DNA of 48,529 nt from Methylobacter sp. (GTDB lineage Bacteria; Pseudomonadota; Gammaproteobacteria; Methylococcales; Methylomonadaceae). Below, one piece after another: positions 16,431 through 25,465 of the stretch; positions within the stretch are counted from its first letter, which is position 1; every line of letters begins with the position of its first letter. Made by a program: the position numbers and the translations under genes. The notes below the pieces were generated by a model. That model made no database searches. It worked only from the letters and a program-made list of their open reading frames with translations, and was not told where the DNA came from. The DNA is taken from the NCBI GenBank assembly GCA_030699385.1, contig JAUYMY010000018.1:1-48529 (forward strand), given 5' to 3'.

Positions 16431-16688
16431 AGTGTCCTCTTAAATAGGAAAATGGGTAATTCGTTGGGGTGCATTTTAGATGCCGGGCGGTCAATAACAT
16501 GCACGTTTGTGACCGTATTCTAACACCCAATAATGGGTTCGTAATGATTTAGACGTTACGATTTGTCAGTGCGGCCAAGCGCGGCAGCCAAGTTAAAGCC
16601 GTTTGGGAATGCCGTATCAGCGCGTTGCCTTGGGACCGATACGGAAAGGGCGTGGAATAAAGCGGGGAGGGCGCGTAGCAACGAGGAA

Positions 16689-17099
16689 TTAAGGTTTTTG
16701 TCCAGACTTCCGGTTTTTTTCTACCGTAGCCGCCGCATTTTTAATTTTCGCTTGTAATTCAGGTGCTAAGGAATTTAGAAAAGCCTCAGGATCGGTTTGG
16801 GCTTTTTGCAGAATGGCTTGCATTTTTGCCGGGTCGCCATCCGCTTGTTGCAGCAGTATCGGCATAATATCGGCAGAAATGTCATAGAGCTTTTGCATTT
16901 CATCAGCGTTGCCGCCCACGGCTTCCAGGGCTTTTTGCTCAGCCGCTTTTCCGGCATCCGTGTTCGCTGATGCGCAATTTTGCTGTCTAAGGCAGTCTTG
17001 CGTTTGTTGCAATGCCGAATCCATCGCCTCATCGGCATAAACGGATTGGACAAACAAGCCTGCAGCCAGCAGACATGTTGATAAATTGATTTTGAACAT
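16689..17099 (-). CDS. Small secreted hypothetical protein
   Basis: A 136-residue protein with a clear signal peptide (MFKINLSTCLLAAGLFVQSVYA, probable cleavage before DEAM), so it is probably periplasmic. The mature part is helical and Ala/Gln-rich, has two Cys (CLRQQNC) likely to form a disulfide, and ends in a basic Lys-rich tail. I recognise no family. It stands between the PLP enzyme upstream and the UPF0182 gene downstream with gaps on both sides, and is probably its own unit. The 258-base gap downstream of it (16431-16688) shows no gene or clear signal. Confidence 0.7.
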   Translation of the reverse strand: MFKINLSTCLLAAGLFVQSVYADEAMDSALQQTQDCLRQQNCASANTDAGKAAEQKALEAVGGNADEMQKLYDISADIMPILLQQADGDPAKMQAILQKAQTDPEAFLNSLAPELQAKIKNAAATVEKNRKSGQKP

Positions 17100-17160
17100 G
17101 ACTTTTCTTCTTATTTAAAGTTTCTTGATTAATGACGATTACTGACATGCCATCGGTGAT

Positions 17161-18291
17161 TTATTTTATGCTGGTTAGCGCCAGCGCCCGGTCAATTTCG
17201 GTCAAGGTATTATAAAAATGCGGCGAAAAGCGTATGCCGCCTCCGCGTAACGCACACACCACGCCATTGTCTTGTAACGTTTTATACAAAACCTCATTAG
17301 CAAGGCTGCGATGTTTGAACACTACAATGCCTGACTTTAGGCGCTGTTGCTTTGCCGACAATAAAACTAATTGGTCATTGTTATCAATGGACTCCATTAA
17401 ATAAGCGGATTTTTCCAGCACCTGCGCTTCGATGCTCGCCATGCCAATTTCCAGCAATAAGGACAAGCTAGCGGATAAGGCATGGATGCCCAGCATATTG
17501 GGGCTGCCGCATTCAAAACGACGGGCGCCGGGGTGAATTTCCCACGCTTTATTTTCGTAATTATGGGTATCTTTCATCATGTGCCAGCCGTATTGCGTCA
17601 GCTTTAGCCGTTCTCTGGCCTTGGGCGTGCTGTAAAAAACGCCCAAACCTTCCGGGCCAAACAGCCACTTATGCCCATCGGCCATGACAAAATCAGCCTG
17701 ATAAGCCTGCACATCAAATTCTACCGCGCCCAAGCTCTGAATGGCATCAATGCAAAATAAGATGCCTCGGCGTTGACAAAATTTGCCGATTTTTGCCAAG
17801 TCCATGCGCAATCCGGAAGCAAATTGTATCGAGCTGATGGTTAATAAGCGGGTCTGGTCATCGACCAGAGCAAATAAAGCGTCTTCCGGCGTATTGGCGC
17901 TGTGCAAGTCAGCTTGGCGAAACTCAACGCCTTGGTCGGCCAAAGATTGCCACGGTAATCGGTTGGAGGGAAATTCTTCATTGCTGGAGACAATGTTATC
18001 GCCGTGTTGCCAAGGCAAACCGTAGGCGACAAAAGACAAGGCTTCCGAGGTGTTTTTAACCAAGGCAATATCGTCTGCAGAAGGCGCGTTTAATAAGGTT
18101 TGTAACTGGCTGCGTAATCCGTTTTCTTTGTCCAGCCAGTCCAGATAAAAGTGCGAACCGTAGCGGCTGTTTTGTTCAGCAAAGGCAATGACGGCCGCGC
18201 TGGTTCGTTTCGGCCACGGTGCGACAGCCGCATGATTGAGATAGATCAAATCGTCGGTCAGAGGAAATTCAGGATGTTTCATGGTATTCAT
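17161..18291 (-). CDS. PLP-dependent aminotransferase class V (cysteine desulfurase-like)
   Basis: A fold-type I pyridoxal-phosphate enzyme. Visible landmarks are the N-terminal YLNHAAVAPWP, NTSEALSFVAYG (cofactor phosphate region), CIDAIQSLGAVEFDV with the ring-binding Asp, and DGHKWLFGPEG with the Schiff-base Lys. The conserved tail is LRGGGIRFSPHFYNT. This is the class V layout shared by cysteine desulfurases and isopenicillin N epimerase-like enzymes; the sequence alone does not fix the substrate, and no sulfur-carrier partner is adjacent. The start was placed at the Met of MNTMKHPEFPL because the fold begins there; the frame stays open 41 codons further upstream (to 18414), but that part looks unlike the family. 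No strong ribosome site is evident. Confidence 0.82.
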   Translation of the reverse strand: MNTMKHPEFPLTDDLIYLNHAAVAPWPKRTSAAVIAFAEQNSRYGSHFYLDWLDKENGLRSQLQTLLNAPSADDIALVKNTSEALSFVAYGLPWQHGDNIVSSNEEFPSNRLPWQSLADQGVEFRQADLHSANTPEDALFALVDDQTRLLTISSIQFASGLRMDLAKIGKFCQRRGILFCIDAIQSLGAVEFDVQAYQADFVMADGHKWLFGPEGLGVFYSTPKARERLKLTQYGWHMMKDTHNYENKAWEIHPGARRFECGSPNMLGIHALSASLSLLLEIGMASIEAQVLEKSAYLMESIDNNDQLVLLSAKQQRLKSGIVVFKHRSLANEVLYKTLQDNGVVCALRGGGIRFSPHFYNTLTEIDRALALTSIK

Positions 18292-18489
18292 CAGATTTTT
18301 TTGCTGGTTTGAAGCCTCCACTTTAGGAGAAATTGTTATATTTGACAACGATGTCTTAGGCATGGAATAACTAAGGTAGGTTGCCAATAGCTGGAGCGTG
18401 GGCTTTGTCCGCATCTGCGAGCCGTTGAAATTATTTTATGCGCGTTCCTTGGCATCGTTATGCTCTTCGTGGTGATAGTTTTGTACCTG

Positions 18490-19869
18490 TTATTTAACGC
18501 TTCCCGCATTGATTCCATATTTTTTAATTTTGTACCAAAGGGTGCGCTCGCTGATTTCCAGAATACGCGCCGCTTTGGCTTTGTTTCCGGCGGATTCTGT
18601 CAGGGCTTTGGTTAATAAATGCTGTTCCAGTTCTCCTACACGGGCTTCCAGATTCATGTCTTCAATATCAACGGCAGCGCTGGGTTGTGTTGGAATAGGG
18701 CTTGACAGCATTTCCTGCGGCAGATGCCTGATACCGATTTCAGCGCCTTGGCTCAACACCACTGTGCGTTCCATCATGTTTTCCAATTCGCGCACATTGC
18801 CTGGCCATGAATAGGCCATTAATGTCCGAATTGCGTCATCGGACATCGTAAAAGAATCGCCGCCAAGCGAGCGCCGGTATTTTTCGAGAAAATGTCTGGC
18901 TAATAAAGGAATATCCTCGCGCCTTTCTCGTAAAGGCGGCAACTGTATGCCTAATACGTTGATTCGGTAATAAAGGTCTTCGCGCAAGCGGCTCTCTTGG
19001 ACGGCAATCAGTGGATTACGGTTGGTGGCGGCAATGATACGCACATCGACTTCAATGCTGTGATTGCTGCCCAAACGGTCTATACGGCTTTCCTGGAGCA
19101 CTCGCAACAGCTTGGCTTGCAGGGCAGGCAGCATCTCGGTCAGTTCGTCCAGGAACAAGGTGCCGCCGTGCGCCAATTCAAATTTCCCGATGCGGTCTTT
19201 ATGCGCGCCGGTAAAAGCGCCGCGAACATAACCGAACAATTCGCTTTCCAGCATCTCGGCAGGAATGGCGGCGCAGTTGATCGGCACGAACAAGCCGCGT
19301 CGGCCTGAATGGCTGTGTACGGCGCGGGCAACCAGCTCCTTGCCGGTTCCGGTTTCGCCAATAATAAAAATACTGGCCTTGCTGGGCCCCGCTTGGCGAA
19401 TCAAGTCATAGATTTTTTTCATCGGAGCGCTTTGGCCGACAAACTCACCCCAGTCTTTGTTCATTTCATCGCGCAGGAAGCTGTTTTCCTGATGTACACG
19501 CCGCACCTCCAGCGCGCGTTGAACCACCATTTCCACTTGCTCAACATCCAGCGGACGGATAATGAAATCAAAAGCGCCCAGTTTCATCGCCGCTACTGCG
19601 TTTTCGACAGTGCCGTAAGCGGTCACTACAATCACCGGAAAGCTGTGGTTCTCCTGGCGCAAGGCGGTTAATAACTCCAAGCCGCTCATGCCCGGCATAT
19701 TAAGATCGGTAATCAATAAATCCACCGGCTGCTGGTTGGCTAGCGCGAGCGCGGTTTTGCCATCGGCGGCAGAAAACACCTCGCAGCCCAGTTTGCGCAA
19801 TAAAATTTCCAATATACGCCGCGCATTGGCTTCGTCGTCGGCTATCAGGACTCGCGATCCATTTAACAT
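18490..19869 (-). CDS. NtrC-family sigma-54 response regulator
   Basis: A 459-residue enhancer-binding activator. The receiver domain (about 5-120) has the acidic pair Asp11/Asp12, phosphoacceptor Asp55 and the switch Thr in VVTAYG. The AAA+ domain has Walker A GETGTGKE (171-178), the sigma-54 contact loop GAFTGA (217-222) and an Arg-finger region. A C-terminal Fis-type helix-turn-helix ends in [20 protein letters not shown]. Oddity: the receiver Lys normally seen in the KP pair is Arg here (IIRPLD, Arg105). Its start overlaps the end of the sensor kinase gene by seven bases, so the two form a cognate pair at the end of a four-gene operon. Confidence 0.93.
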   Translation of the reverse strand: MLNGSRVLIADDEANARRILEILLRKLGCEVFSAADGKTALALANQQPVDLLITDLNMPGMSGLELLTALRQENHSFPVIVVTAYGTVENAVAAMKLGAFDFIIRPLDVEQVEMVVQRALEVRRVHQENSFLRDEMNKDWGEFVGQSAPMKKIYDLIRQAGPSKASIFIIGETGTGKELVARAVHSHSGRRGLFVPINCAAIPAEMLESELFGYVRGAFTGAHKDRIGKFELAHGGTLFLDELTEMLPALQAKLLRVLQESRIDRLGSNHSIEVDVRIIAATNRNPLIAVQESRLREDLYYRINVLGIQLPPLRERREDIPLLARHFLEKYRRSLGGDSFTMSDDAIRTLMAYSWPGNVRELENMMERTVVLSQGAEIGIRHLPQEMLSSPIPTQPSAAVDIEDMNLEARVGELEQHLLTKALTESAGNKAKAARILEISERTLWYKIKKYGINAGSVK

Positions 19870-21647
19870 ATTTTTTGTTCCTGAGATAAGGGTAAAAGCA
19901 AGGTGAAGTAGGCGCCGTTTAACTCGCTTTGGCTGGCGCTAAGTTGACCGCCGTGGACGCCGACAATTTGTTGGGTGACGGTTAAGCCAAGGCCGATACC
20001 GCCTTCGCGGGTGGTAAAAAATGGATCAAATAGGCGGGCATAATTTTCCGGCGAAATGCCGGGGCCATTGTCTTCAACGCTTATTGTTATCGACTGGCCG
20101 TTACTGCAATCGGTGCGTATCCGAATGTGGCCGCCCACTGGCAACATCTGGCTGGCATTCAGGATCAGGTTAAGAAAAACTTGAATTAACAGCTCCTCAT
20201 CGCATTCGATAATGGCAGGCTGTTCGGGCGAGAGCCAGTCAATTTGCAGCGCTTTTTTTTGTGCCTGCGTCGCCAGCAAGTCAAGCACCCGTGCGATGAT
20301 TTTATGCAGGTCGTGCGGCTGCATATTCGCTGGACGTGGGCGAGCGCAATCCAGTAAGGTGGAAATTAATCGGTTAAGGCGGGTACTTTCATCGACAATC
20401 ATTTGTGTCATTTCCCTGCCTTCCGGCGTTAACGCGGTTTCCCAGGCCAGCATTTGCGCCGTGGTTTGCAAGATGCCGAGCGGGGTACGCACTTCATGAG
20501 CCATGATCGCGGCCATTTCCCCAACCACAGCCAATTTGGCCGCATGAATAACCTGCAGGCGGGAGCGTTCCAAATCATCAGTGAGCTGCCCAAAAGCGGC
20601 GCTCAGTTCACGCACTTCACGCGCCCCGGAGATGGCAGGACGGATACAGTCTGACGATTTTTGGTAACCCCGAATCCATGCGGTTAAATCCAGCAAAGGC
20701 TTGGCGATTCGGGTCGCGCCCCATTGGGCAACCGCGCCGGCAATCAAGCCGGTGATGATAAAAACGCTGAAAAATAACCACCACAAGGCCCAGATGGGCT
20801 GGAATGCCTGCTGCGTGGACTGAATCACCAATAATGACCAGCCCATGTTGGCATAGCCTTGATAACCTTTGGACGCGGCATAACCGACCAATACTGAGGC
20901 GTCGGTTAACGGTGCGCCGCTATGGACGGCTATGCCGCCCGATGCGTCAGGATTCCAGTCGGCAAAGGTATCGCCCAGCAGCAGGTTTTGGCTGCGCACG
21001 GCGGCGGAGGCGGCAATAGTCCGGCCTTTAGCATCCATAAGAATGACAAAGCGCTCGCCGGAATCGGAATGGCTGGCTTGGTCAAACAAGCGAAAAATTT
21101 GCCGTAAATCGAATACACCATAAAGCTGGCCAATGTCGCCGGTCGCATAATTATCTTGTACCGGGGCGCGGATAAACAGTTCTGCCTGTTCGTAAGGCGG
21201 CCGTAATTGCAACGTTTCCAGAAAGACTTCGCCATTGGGGACTTGCACTTGTAGCCAGTCCGCCTCGGGCTGAAAGAATTGTCTGATGAGTGCTGCGTCA
21301 CCGGCGGCGACCACTTGGTTTGCTTTATTCAGATAGAACAGGCTGTGATAAACCCCCGGATAGCCGTGTTCCAATTCAGCCAAAAACTGAGCCAAGCGTT
21401 TGTCGACATCACCGATGCGGCCTTCCTGAATAATGTCCAAATGACTCCATGAATGGATGTTTTGCAAGCGCTCAAACAGCAGCATGTCAATCTGCTCCAT
21501 CAACATGCCGGCATCATTTTTAAGGTTTCGACTAATTTCCGCTTCCAACGCAACCCGTGACGCATAAAACGACAGCGCCACCAAAGGCACTGTGGCCAAC
21601 AGCAGCAGCAACAGAAAAGAGACAAGTAATATCCGGTGAATAGGCAT
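19863..21647 (-). CDS. Membrane sensor histidine kinase
   Basis: Partner of the sigma-54 regulator. The 594-residue protein has an N-terminal membrane helix (about 5-28) and a large periplasmic sensing domain of the Cache type (about 30-280). A second helix (LWWLFFSVFIITGLIAGAVA, about 288-307) and a HAMP-like linker follow. The HisKA box is MAHEVRTPLGIL with phosphorylated His384, and the ATPase domain has N box NLILNAS (Asn497), DNGPG (526-530), DPFFTTREGG and GIGLGL. Everything needed for signalling is present. The ligand is unknown, but the kinase follows genes for a short PstS-like binding protein and an outer-membrane barrel, so a small anion or other solute entering through the barrel is plausible. 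Confidence 0.92.
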   Translation of the reverse strand: MPIHRILLVSFLLLLLLATVPLVALSFYASRVALEAEISRNLKNDAGMLMEQIDMLLFERLQNIHSWSHLDIIQEGRIGDVDKRLAQFLAELEHGYPGVYHSLFYLNKANQVVAAGDAALIRQFFQPEADWLQVQVPNGEVFLETLQLRPPYEQAELFIRAPVQDNYATGDIGQLYGVFDLRQIFRLFDQASHSDSGERFVILMDAKGRTIAASAAVRSQNLLLGDTFADWNPDASGGIAVHSGAPLTDASVLVGYAASKGYQGYANMGWSLLVIQSTQQAFQPIWALWWLFFSVFIITGLIAGAVAQWGATRIAKPLLDLTAWIRGYQKSSDCIRPAISGAREVRELSAAFGQLTDDLERSRLQVIHAAKLAVVGEMAAIMAHEVRTPLGILQTTAQMLAWETALTPEGREMTQMIVDESTRLNRLISTLLDCARPRPANMQPHDLHKIIARVLDLLATQAQKKALQIDWLSPEQPAIIECDEELLIQVFLNLILNASQMLPVGGHIRIRTDCSNGQSITISVEDNGPGISPENYARLFDPFFTTREGGIGLGLTVTQQIVGVHGGQLSASQSELNGAYFTLLLPLSQEQKIC

Positions 21648-21741
21648 AAATATTATAAAGTTCGTTAATCATCGTACAAAATCAAAGCAGCTGAGCTTGT
21701 AACGCCTGATCAATAGCCGGTTAAAATCACCACGGGCAGGG

Positions 21742-22182
21742 TTATTTTACGGCGGGCACCATCATCAGCAGCACTTTTACCCGGCTGTCCGCTTTTTGTT
21801 GGCGAATATAACCGATTGCCCCGGTTGTCGATGCGACAAAACGCAGGATGGCCTCTTCAGAAGCGAGTACCTTGGGCGGGCTGATGCCGTTGAAGTATTG
21901 GATGTTCCAATAGTCGTCCTGCTCTTCCGGCAGCATTGAAAAAAGACTGAGCGAAAAACTGCGCCGTAACGGATCATTGACCGTCAAGTTGAGTGGAATC
22001 CATCGATTTCCTTCGGCGTCTATTTGGCTTTTACGCTGATAGATAAGTTTTAGATCAGCCAGAGAAAGCTTATCCAGCGGATTGCTCGCCGAGATGATGA
22101 CCGCTAAAGGTTCATCGGCGCGCACTGGAAAGCAAACGCACAGCATAGCAATAAGTAATGCGACGGTTATGCGCATGGCCAT
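21742..22182 (-). CDS. Short PstS-like periplasmic binding protein
   Basis: A 146-residue secreted protein with a signal peptide (MRITVALLIAMLCVCFPVRA, cleavage before DEPL). The mature part resembles one lobe of phosphate-type substrate-binding proteins: LAVIISASNPLDKLSLADLKLIYQ, then NRWIPLNLTVNDPLRRSFS and an ending with STTGAIGYI. It is less than half the length of PstS and no ABC permease is encoded nearby, so it is more likely a sensing or accessory protein than part of a transporter. Its ATG shares one base with the stop of the upstream barrel gene (22182), showing translational coupling; the sensor kinase starts about 95 bases downstream. Confidence 0.78.
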   Translation of the reverse strand: MAMRITVALLIAMLCVCFPVRADEPLAVIISASNPLDKLSLADLKLIYQRKSQIDAEGNRWIPLNLTVNDPLRRSFSLSLFSMLPEEQDDYWNIQYFNGISPPKVLASEEAILRFVASTTGAIGYIRQQKADSRVKVLLMMVPAVK

Positions 22183-23213
22183 TAAAACAGTACAGCGACG
22201 GAGGCAAAAAGACCGTCTGGAGCCAGCATTTCATTATGTTCCCCCAGCTGATATTCGAGCTTCAACACCAGTGGCGGCAAAGGTTTGTAGGCAATCCCCA
22301 GTAAGCCGACTTGCCCCATTTTATCGGATGGCTGCTCAAAGAGTTCGTAACGGCCTATGGCGAACCACTGCTGGCTCAAAGGCATCACGCTCTGGACAAA
22401 ACCTTGCCAGCTGTCCTTTATCGTGGCGTGGTCGCCGGTGCGATAAGCGATTTCACTGCTGAGTTCAAATTTCTGGTACGTCCATGCAAGATCAAATCCC
22501 GCCAAATAAAAGCGCTTTGATGGCTCGTTATTGAGGACAAAACTGGCAAAGGAGCCCGCTATCTGTAACGAGTCAGTCAGAGCGTAACGTAAATGCCCGC
22601 CCAGTGCATGTTCAAAGGGATTGCTTGACCGGTGCGGGTCAATGCGCTCACTGAGGTCGCCATAGACACTGTATTCAAGCAAACGGTCTGCAACCGAGAC
22701 CGAACCATGCAGCATAAGCCCCGAAGCATGAGTAGAAAATAAATTGTTTGTCGCCACCGGACGCGAGGTCGTCCAAACCAGCGGAGCTGCGTGGATTAAG
22801 TTCCATTGACCAATAGGGGTAAGGAATTTACCAAGCCGCACGGTCAAATTGTTGCTCACCAAGGTATCGAGATAAAACCTTTCAAATTCAAAATGGACAT
22901 CTTGCGTACCCAATGATTGATGCTGATTAGCGCTCAGCAGATCACCGGCTTCCAATTCCGAGAAAAAATGCAAGCGTGAACCGTTATCCCAAGTCAGGAA
23001 CAGACTCAGATCACTGACCTCGAAATGCCAGGGAGCCGCACGGGGCACAGCGGTTTTTACTTCACTATAGCCGCCAATACGTAAGCCGGATTCACCTATA
23101 AGATAGCCGCCGCCAAGCCGATAATTGTTATCGGTATCATCAGCCGCCATTGCAGGTAACGATGCCATCAACAACACGCTTAACAATAAATTAAAAAGGA
23201 TGGGAACACGCAT
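22182..23213 (-). CDS. Outer-membrane beta-barrel (porin-like) protein
   Basis: A 343-residue protein with a signal peptide (RVPILFNLLLSVLLMASLPAMA, cleaved before ADDTD). The mature part consists of alternating amphipathic strands, for example LFLTWDNGSRLHFFSELEAG, VRLGKFLTPIGQW and RYALTDSLQIAGSFASF. It ends LFASVAVLF with the terminal Phe typical of outer-membrane barrels. It resembles the phosphate-selective porin O/P or DcaP-like barrels in general layout, but I cannot place it in one family. It is the first gene of the four-gene unit with the PstS-like protein, kinase and regulator. A palindrome 137-170 bases upstream is a candidate regulator site. Confidence 0.78.
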   Translation of the reverse strand: MRVPILFNLLLSVLLMASLPAMAADDTDNNYRLGGGYLIGESGLRIGGYSEVKTAVPRAAPWHFEVSDLSLFLTWDNGSRLHFFSELEAGDLLSANQHQSLGTQDVHFEFERFYLDTLVSNNLTVRLGKFLTPIGQWNLIHAAPLVWTTSRPVATNNLFSTHASGLMLHGSVSVADRLLEYSVYGDLSERIDPHRSSNPFEHALGGHLRYALTDSLQIAGSFASFVLNNEPSKRFYLAGFDLAWTYQKFELSSEIAYRTGDHATIKDSWQGFVQSVMPLSQQWFAIGRYELFEQPSDKMGQVGLLGIAYKPLPPLVLKLEYQLGEHNEMLAPDGLFASVAVLF

Positions 23214-23696
23214 GGGCTAATGGATACTTGAAAAGTCGAGTTGAAATATCTGGCTTCTAAGCGCGAAGTTTAACCGAATGCGGATAATATCTACGCGAAA
23301 AAACATTCAAACTGACAAACATTGCGCTCATCATTGCCAATGGCAATTCATACCCTTTTTGCAGTGTCCTGCAAAAAGGGTATGCCATTAGCTGGCTATT
23401 CCGACCTTTTTTGCATTGTTGGAGTCGAGCATTTTGATTTGATAACGTTACATTTATACCGGGGTAGCTGTTTGCAAGTCCTTTTCTGTTAAGGTCTGTG
23501 CGCTTTTTCATTTGATTTTCAGTACCAATAAGCTTTTTTTGTTACAGCTGGCATTATTTGTGCTTTAGGTAATGTTGAAAGCCTACTAGCGCTACGAGCA
23601 TTTGCTGTTTAATCACACCGAGCAGCAAAGCATGAGCGTTTTGCGTGGCATCCAGCTTTTAACTTTGCAATATTATTTTTCATTTAGGAGTTCAAC
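23214..23696. other. Divergent intergenic region with palindromes
   Basis: This 483-base gap separates the minus-strand barrel operon from the plus-strand repeat protein. It holds a perfect palindrome (23349-23384, listed separately), a smaller TTGCCA-A-TGGCAA palindrome at about 23334-23346, and probably the promoters of both units. The only open frame of note (23257-23511, minus) lacks a ribosome site and recognisable content and I do not call it. The 3' end contains the AGGAG site of the repeat-protein gene. Confidence 0.5.
23349..23384. promoter_or_regulatory. Palindrome, candidate activator binding site
   Basis: CATACCCTTTTTGCA and TGCAAAAAGGGTATG form a perfect 15-bp inverted repeat separated by six bases. 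It lies 137-170 bases upstream of the barrel gene that heads the operon encoding an NtrC-type regulator, a distance usual for enhancer sites of such activators. It could equally be a plain hairpin. No sigma-54 promoter with correct spacing was found between it and the operon. Confidence 0.4.
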
Positions 23697-24485
23697 GTGA
23701 ATATTTTTAAAATTAAGGCTATCGTTCTTGCTATAGGTCTTAGCTCATTGACCACCACGGCTATCGCCGATTTACATACTTCAAAAGCGGTGCTCGATAA
23801 TGCCGGACAGGATCGAATTCATGCCATCGTTAAATTTAATAATCAGGTTGCAGGCGATCTGTATGTAGCCACCTTGATTAACGGTGCGTTTTATTTCTTA
23901 GCCGAAAATGGACAATTGGGTACTGACGTGCGTCCTTTCCGGCAAAATCAGCTGTTTTCTGAAGACATCACCGCGTTGGATTTTGCTACTACGGGCATTG
24001 TTCCGGGACGTTATCCCCTGTACCAGGTCGTCACTCAGCCAGGCAGCGATCCGCTTAACTTTACCAACTGGGTTGGCGGACTTTCCGGGTTGAGTGTCAT
24101 TAACTTTACCATCGGCCTACCATCCATCGAACACGGTGATTTAAATAACGACGGTTTTGCCGATGATGACTCAAACCATGACGGCTTTCACGACGATGAC
24201 TCAAATCATGATGGCCTGCATGATGATGATTTAAACCATGACGGCCTGCACGATGATGATTCAAACCATGACGGCTTCCACGATGATGACTCAAACCATG
24301 ATGGTTTTCACGATGATGATTCAAACCATGACGGCCTCCATGATAATGACTCAAATCATGATGGCCTCGACGATGATAATCAGTGCGAAAGTAATGATGA
24401 AAATGATGATAAGCGTAGCAATAACCGCGATGATAGAAATGATGTCAACTGCTCTACCATTACGCCAACACCGTTACCGCGCTAA
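23697..24485 (+). CDS. Secreted protein with Asp/Asn/His decapeptide repeats
   Basis: A 262-residue exported protein starting at GTG with an AGGAG site seven bases upstream. Signal peptide about 1-24 (IVLAIGLSSLTTTAIA, then DLHTS). A globular domain (about 25-145) resembles short extracellular modules in methanotroph-type secreted proteins, but I cannot name the family. It is followed by eight tandem 10-residue units of the type DSNHDGFHDD (residues 148-227) and an acidic, Asn-rich tail with two Cys. The DxNxDG core is the metal loop seen in thrombospondin type 3, dockerin and EF-hand-like Ca2+ repeats. The added His in most units is unusual and might favour transition metals. It is convergent with the HvfABC cluster and probably its own unit. 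Confidence 0.8.
   Translation: MNIFKIKAIVLAIGLSSLTTTAIADLHTSKAVLDNAGQDRIHAIVKFNNQVAGDLYVATLINGAFYFLAENGQLGTDVRPFRQNQLFSEDITALDFATTGIVPGRYPLYQVVTQPGSDPLNFTNWVGGLSGLSVINFTIGLPSIEHGDLNNDGFADDDSNHDGFHDDDSNHDGLHDDDLNHDGLHDDDSNHDGFHDDDSNHDGFHDDDSNHDGLHDNDSNHDGLDDDNQCESNDENDDKRSNNRDDRNDVNCSTITPTPLPR
24138..24377 (+). repeat. Eight 30-bp tandem repeats inside a coding region
   Basis: Eight in-frame 30-bp units, each encoding D-(S/L)-N-(H/N)-D-G-(F/L)-(H/A/D)-D-(D/N). The middle six or seven units differ only by a few bases, many of them silent (for example GATGAT/GATGAC, GGCTTT/GGCCTG), which points to recent duplication and to selection on the protein. Unit number is likely to vary between strains. 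This is a coding microsatellite, not a CRISPR: there are no unique spacers. Confidence 0.9.
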
Positions 24486-24589
24486 GTCCGGTTATGGCGT
24501 AGATCCATCCCTACGCAGAGAGCTCATTTTTATCTACCGGCTGTCGTTATTTAGACAATTCCTTGCCCAGCATTAGGCGAGAAACATGC

Positions 24590-24622
24590 AGACCTTCCAG
24601 GTTTTAAAAACCTGGAAGGTCT
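24590..24622. repeat. 33-base perfect palindrome
   Basis: AGACCTTCCAGGTTTT (24590-24605) is the exact complement of AAAACCTGGAAGGTCT (24607-24622) around a single A. It lies between the convergent repeat-protein gene and hvfC. The short T run on either strand inside the stem makes it at best a weak bidirectional terminator. The same AAGGTCT/AGACCTT type of palindrome is widespread between genes in many bacteria, so it is probably a dispersed repeat. Confidence 0.7.
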
Positions 24623-24710
24623 AACTTGGCGATAAGCTGAACAGGGCGGGACGTTGCAGGACTGAATAAGGTCTGCTTCGAGTGCGGATAACGACAAGCG
24701 GCGTGTGAAA

Positions 24711-25457
24711 TCAAACAACCGTGATGACGGTCTTTTCAGCCAGTTCTTTGAGTATCTGTAAACCGGCGGCGATGATCATGTCTGGATTCGGATGCTGTAA
24801 TTCTTCGGCAACTTGCGTTAAACAAGCGCCGGTCAACATAACTTCATGTTGCTGAATAATTTCCAGTAATCGGTAAGTAATCGGGGTGATTTCGATAAAA
24901 TTGACTTCATCTTCCAGATCGCGATAAACAATCAGGAAGGTGCCTTGTTCCGGCGGGCTGTCCGGCAAAAAATCGGGTGATATTTTTTGTACCGGGTATT
25001 GATAAGCGAGCGGCCACGCTAGAGGCGACAGGCTGATACGCTGATGTTGCAGGTTATCCAAATCAGGTTGATTGGCGACGACGGATTCTTTCGCAATGGA
25101 CAAAGCCATTTCTACCCATTCGTAATGCGCGAGTTCCAGCATGAACGGAAAATCATCTGCTCCATCGCGTTCGTTTTGCAAATAAGCTAAAAACTCTTCC
25201 GGAATTTCTGAAAAATGCGGCGATTGGCTGGCGTGCCTGGCAAAAAAATCTTGTGTCAAATCAAACCATTGTTGGTCATTCAACAAGGTGCGCAATACCG
25301 GAAAATTGGCCGATAAAAAACTGTCGATATTGTTAAAAAATAATTCGCGGTACATCGCCATGCGCTGCGGTTGAACATCCGCAGGCGGCGGGTTGAGCTT
25401 GGGGTCGCGGATATAGGCGGCAAATTCGCGTTGTTTGGCGCTAAAGTCGATGCTCAT
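24711..25457 (-). CDS. hvfC: HvfC-type RiPP maturation partner (DUF2063)
   Basis: A 248-residue soluble protein of the DUF2063 type, the partner that delivers precursor peptides to MNIO enzymes in HvfABC and bufferin clusters. The N-terminal helical domain (about 5-95) carries the family landmarks FAAYIRDPKLNPPP, RMAMYRELFFNNIDSFLSANFPVLRTLL and WFDLTQDFFARHASQSPHF, then EIPEEFLAYL. The C-terminal part (about 150-248) includes FLIVYRDLEDEVNFIEITPITYRLL, a wedge-like domain thought to bind the leader. It starts eight bases after the MNIO gene ends, so they are co-transcribed. Confidence 0.9.
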   Translation of the reverse strand: MSIDFSAKQREFAAYIRDPKLNPPPADVQPQRMAMYRELFFNNIDSFLSANFPVLRTLLNDQQWFDLTQDFFARHASQSPHFSEIPEEFLAYLQNERDGADDFPFMLELAHYEWVEMALSIAKESVVANQPDLDNLQHQRISLSPLAWPLAYQYPVQKISPDFLPDSPPEQGTFLIVYRDLEDEVNFIEITPITYRLLEIIQQHEVMLTGACLTQVAEELQHPNPDMIIAAGLQILKELAEKTVITVV

Positions 25458-25465
25458 TTGCAGTC

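Noticed and set aside
23318..23337. Sigma-54 promoter on the minus strand (TTGGCA...GCGCA)
   Set aside because: The GG and GC elements are 11 rather than 10 bases apart, which normally abolishes activity.
23257..23511. Minus-strand 84-codon frame upstream of the barrel gene
   Set aside because: It spans the regulatory palindromes, lacks a ribosome site and has no recognisable content.
24138..24377. CRISPR array
   Set aside because: The 30-bp units are contiguous, in frame and coding, with no spacers and no cas genes.
24590..24622. Dedicated terminator of hvfABC
   Set aside because: The perfect palindrome has no trailing U tract on either strand, so I list it as a repeat only.
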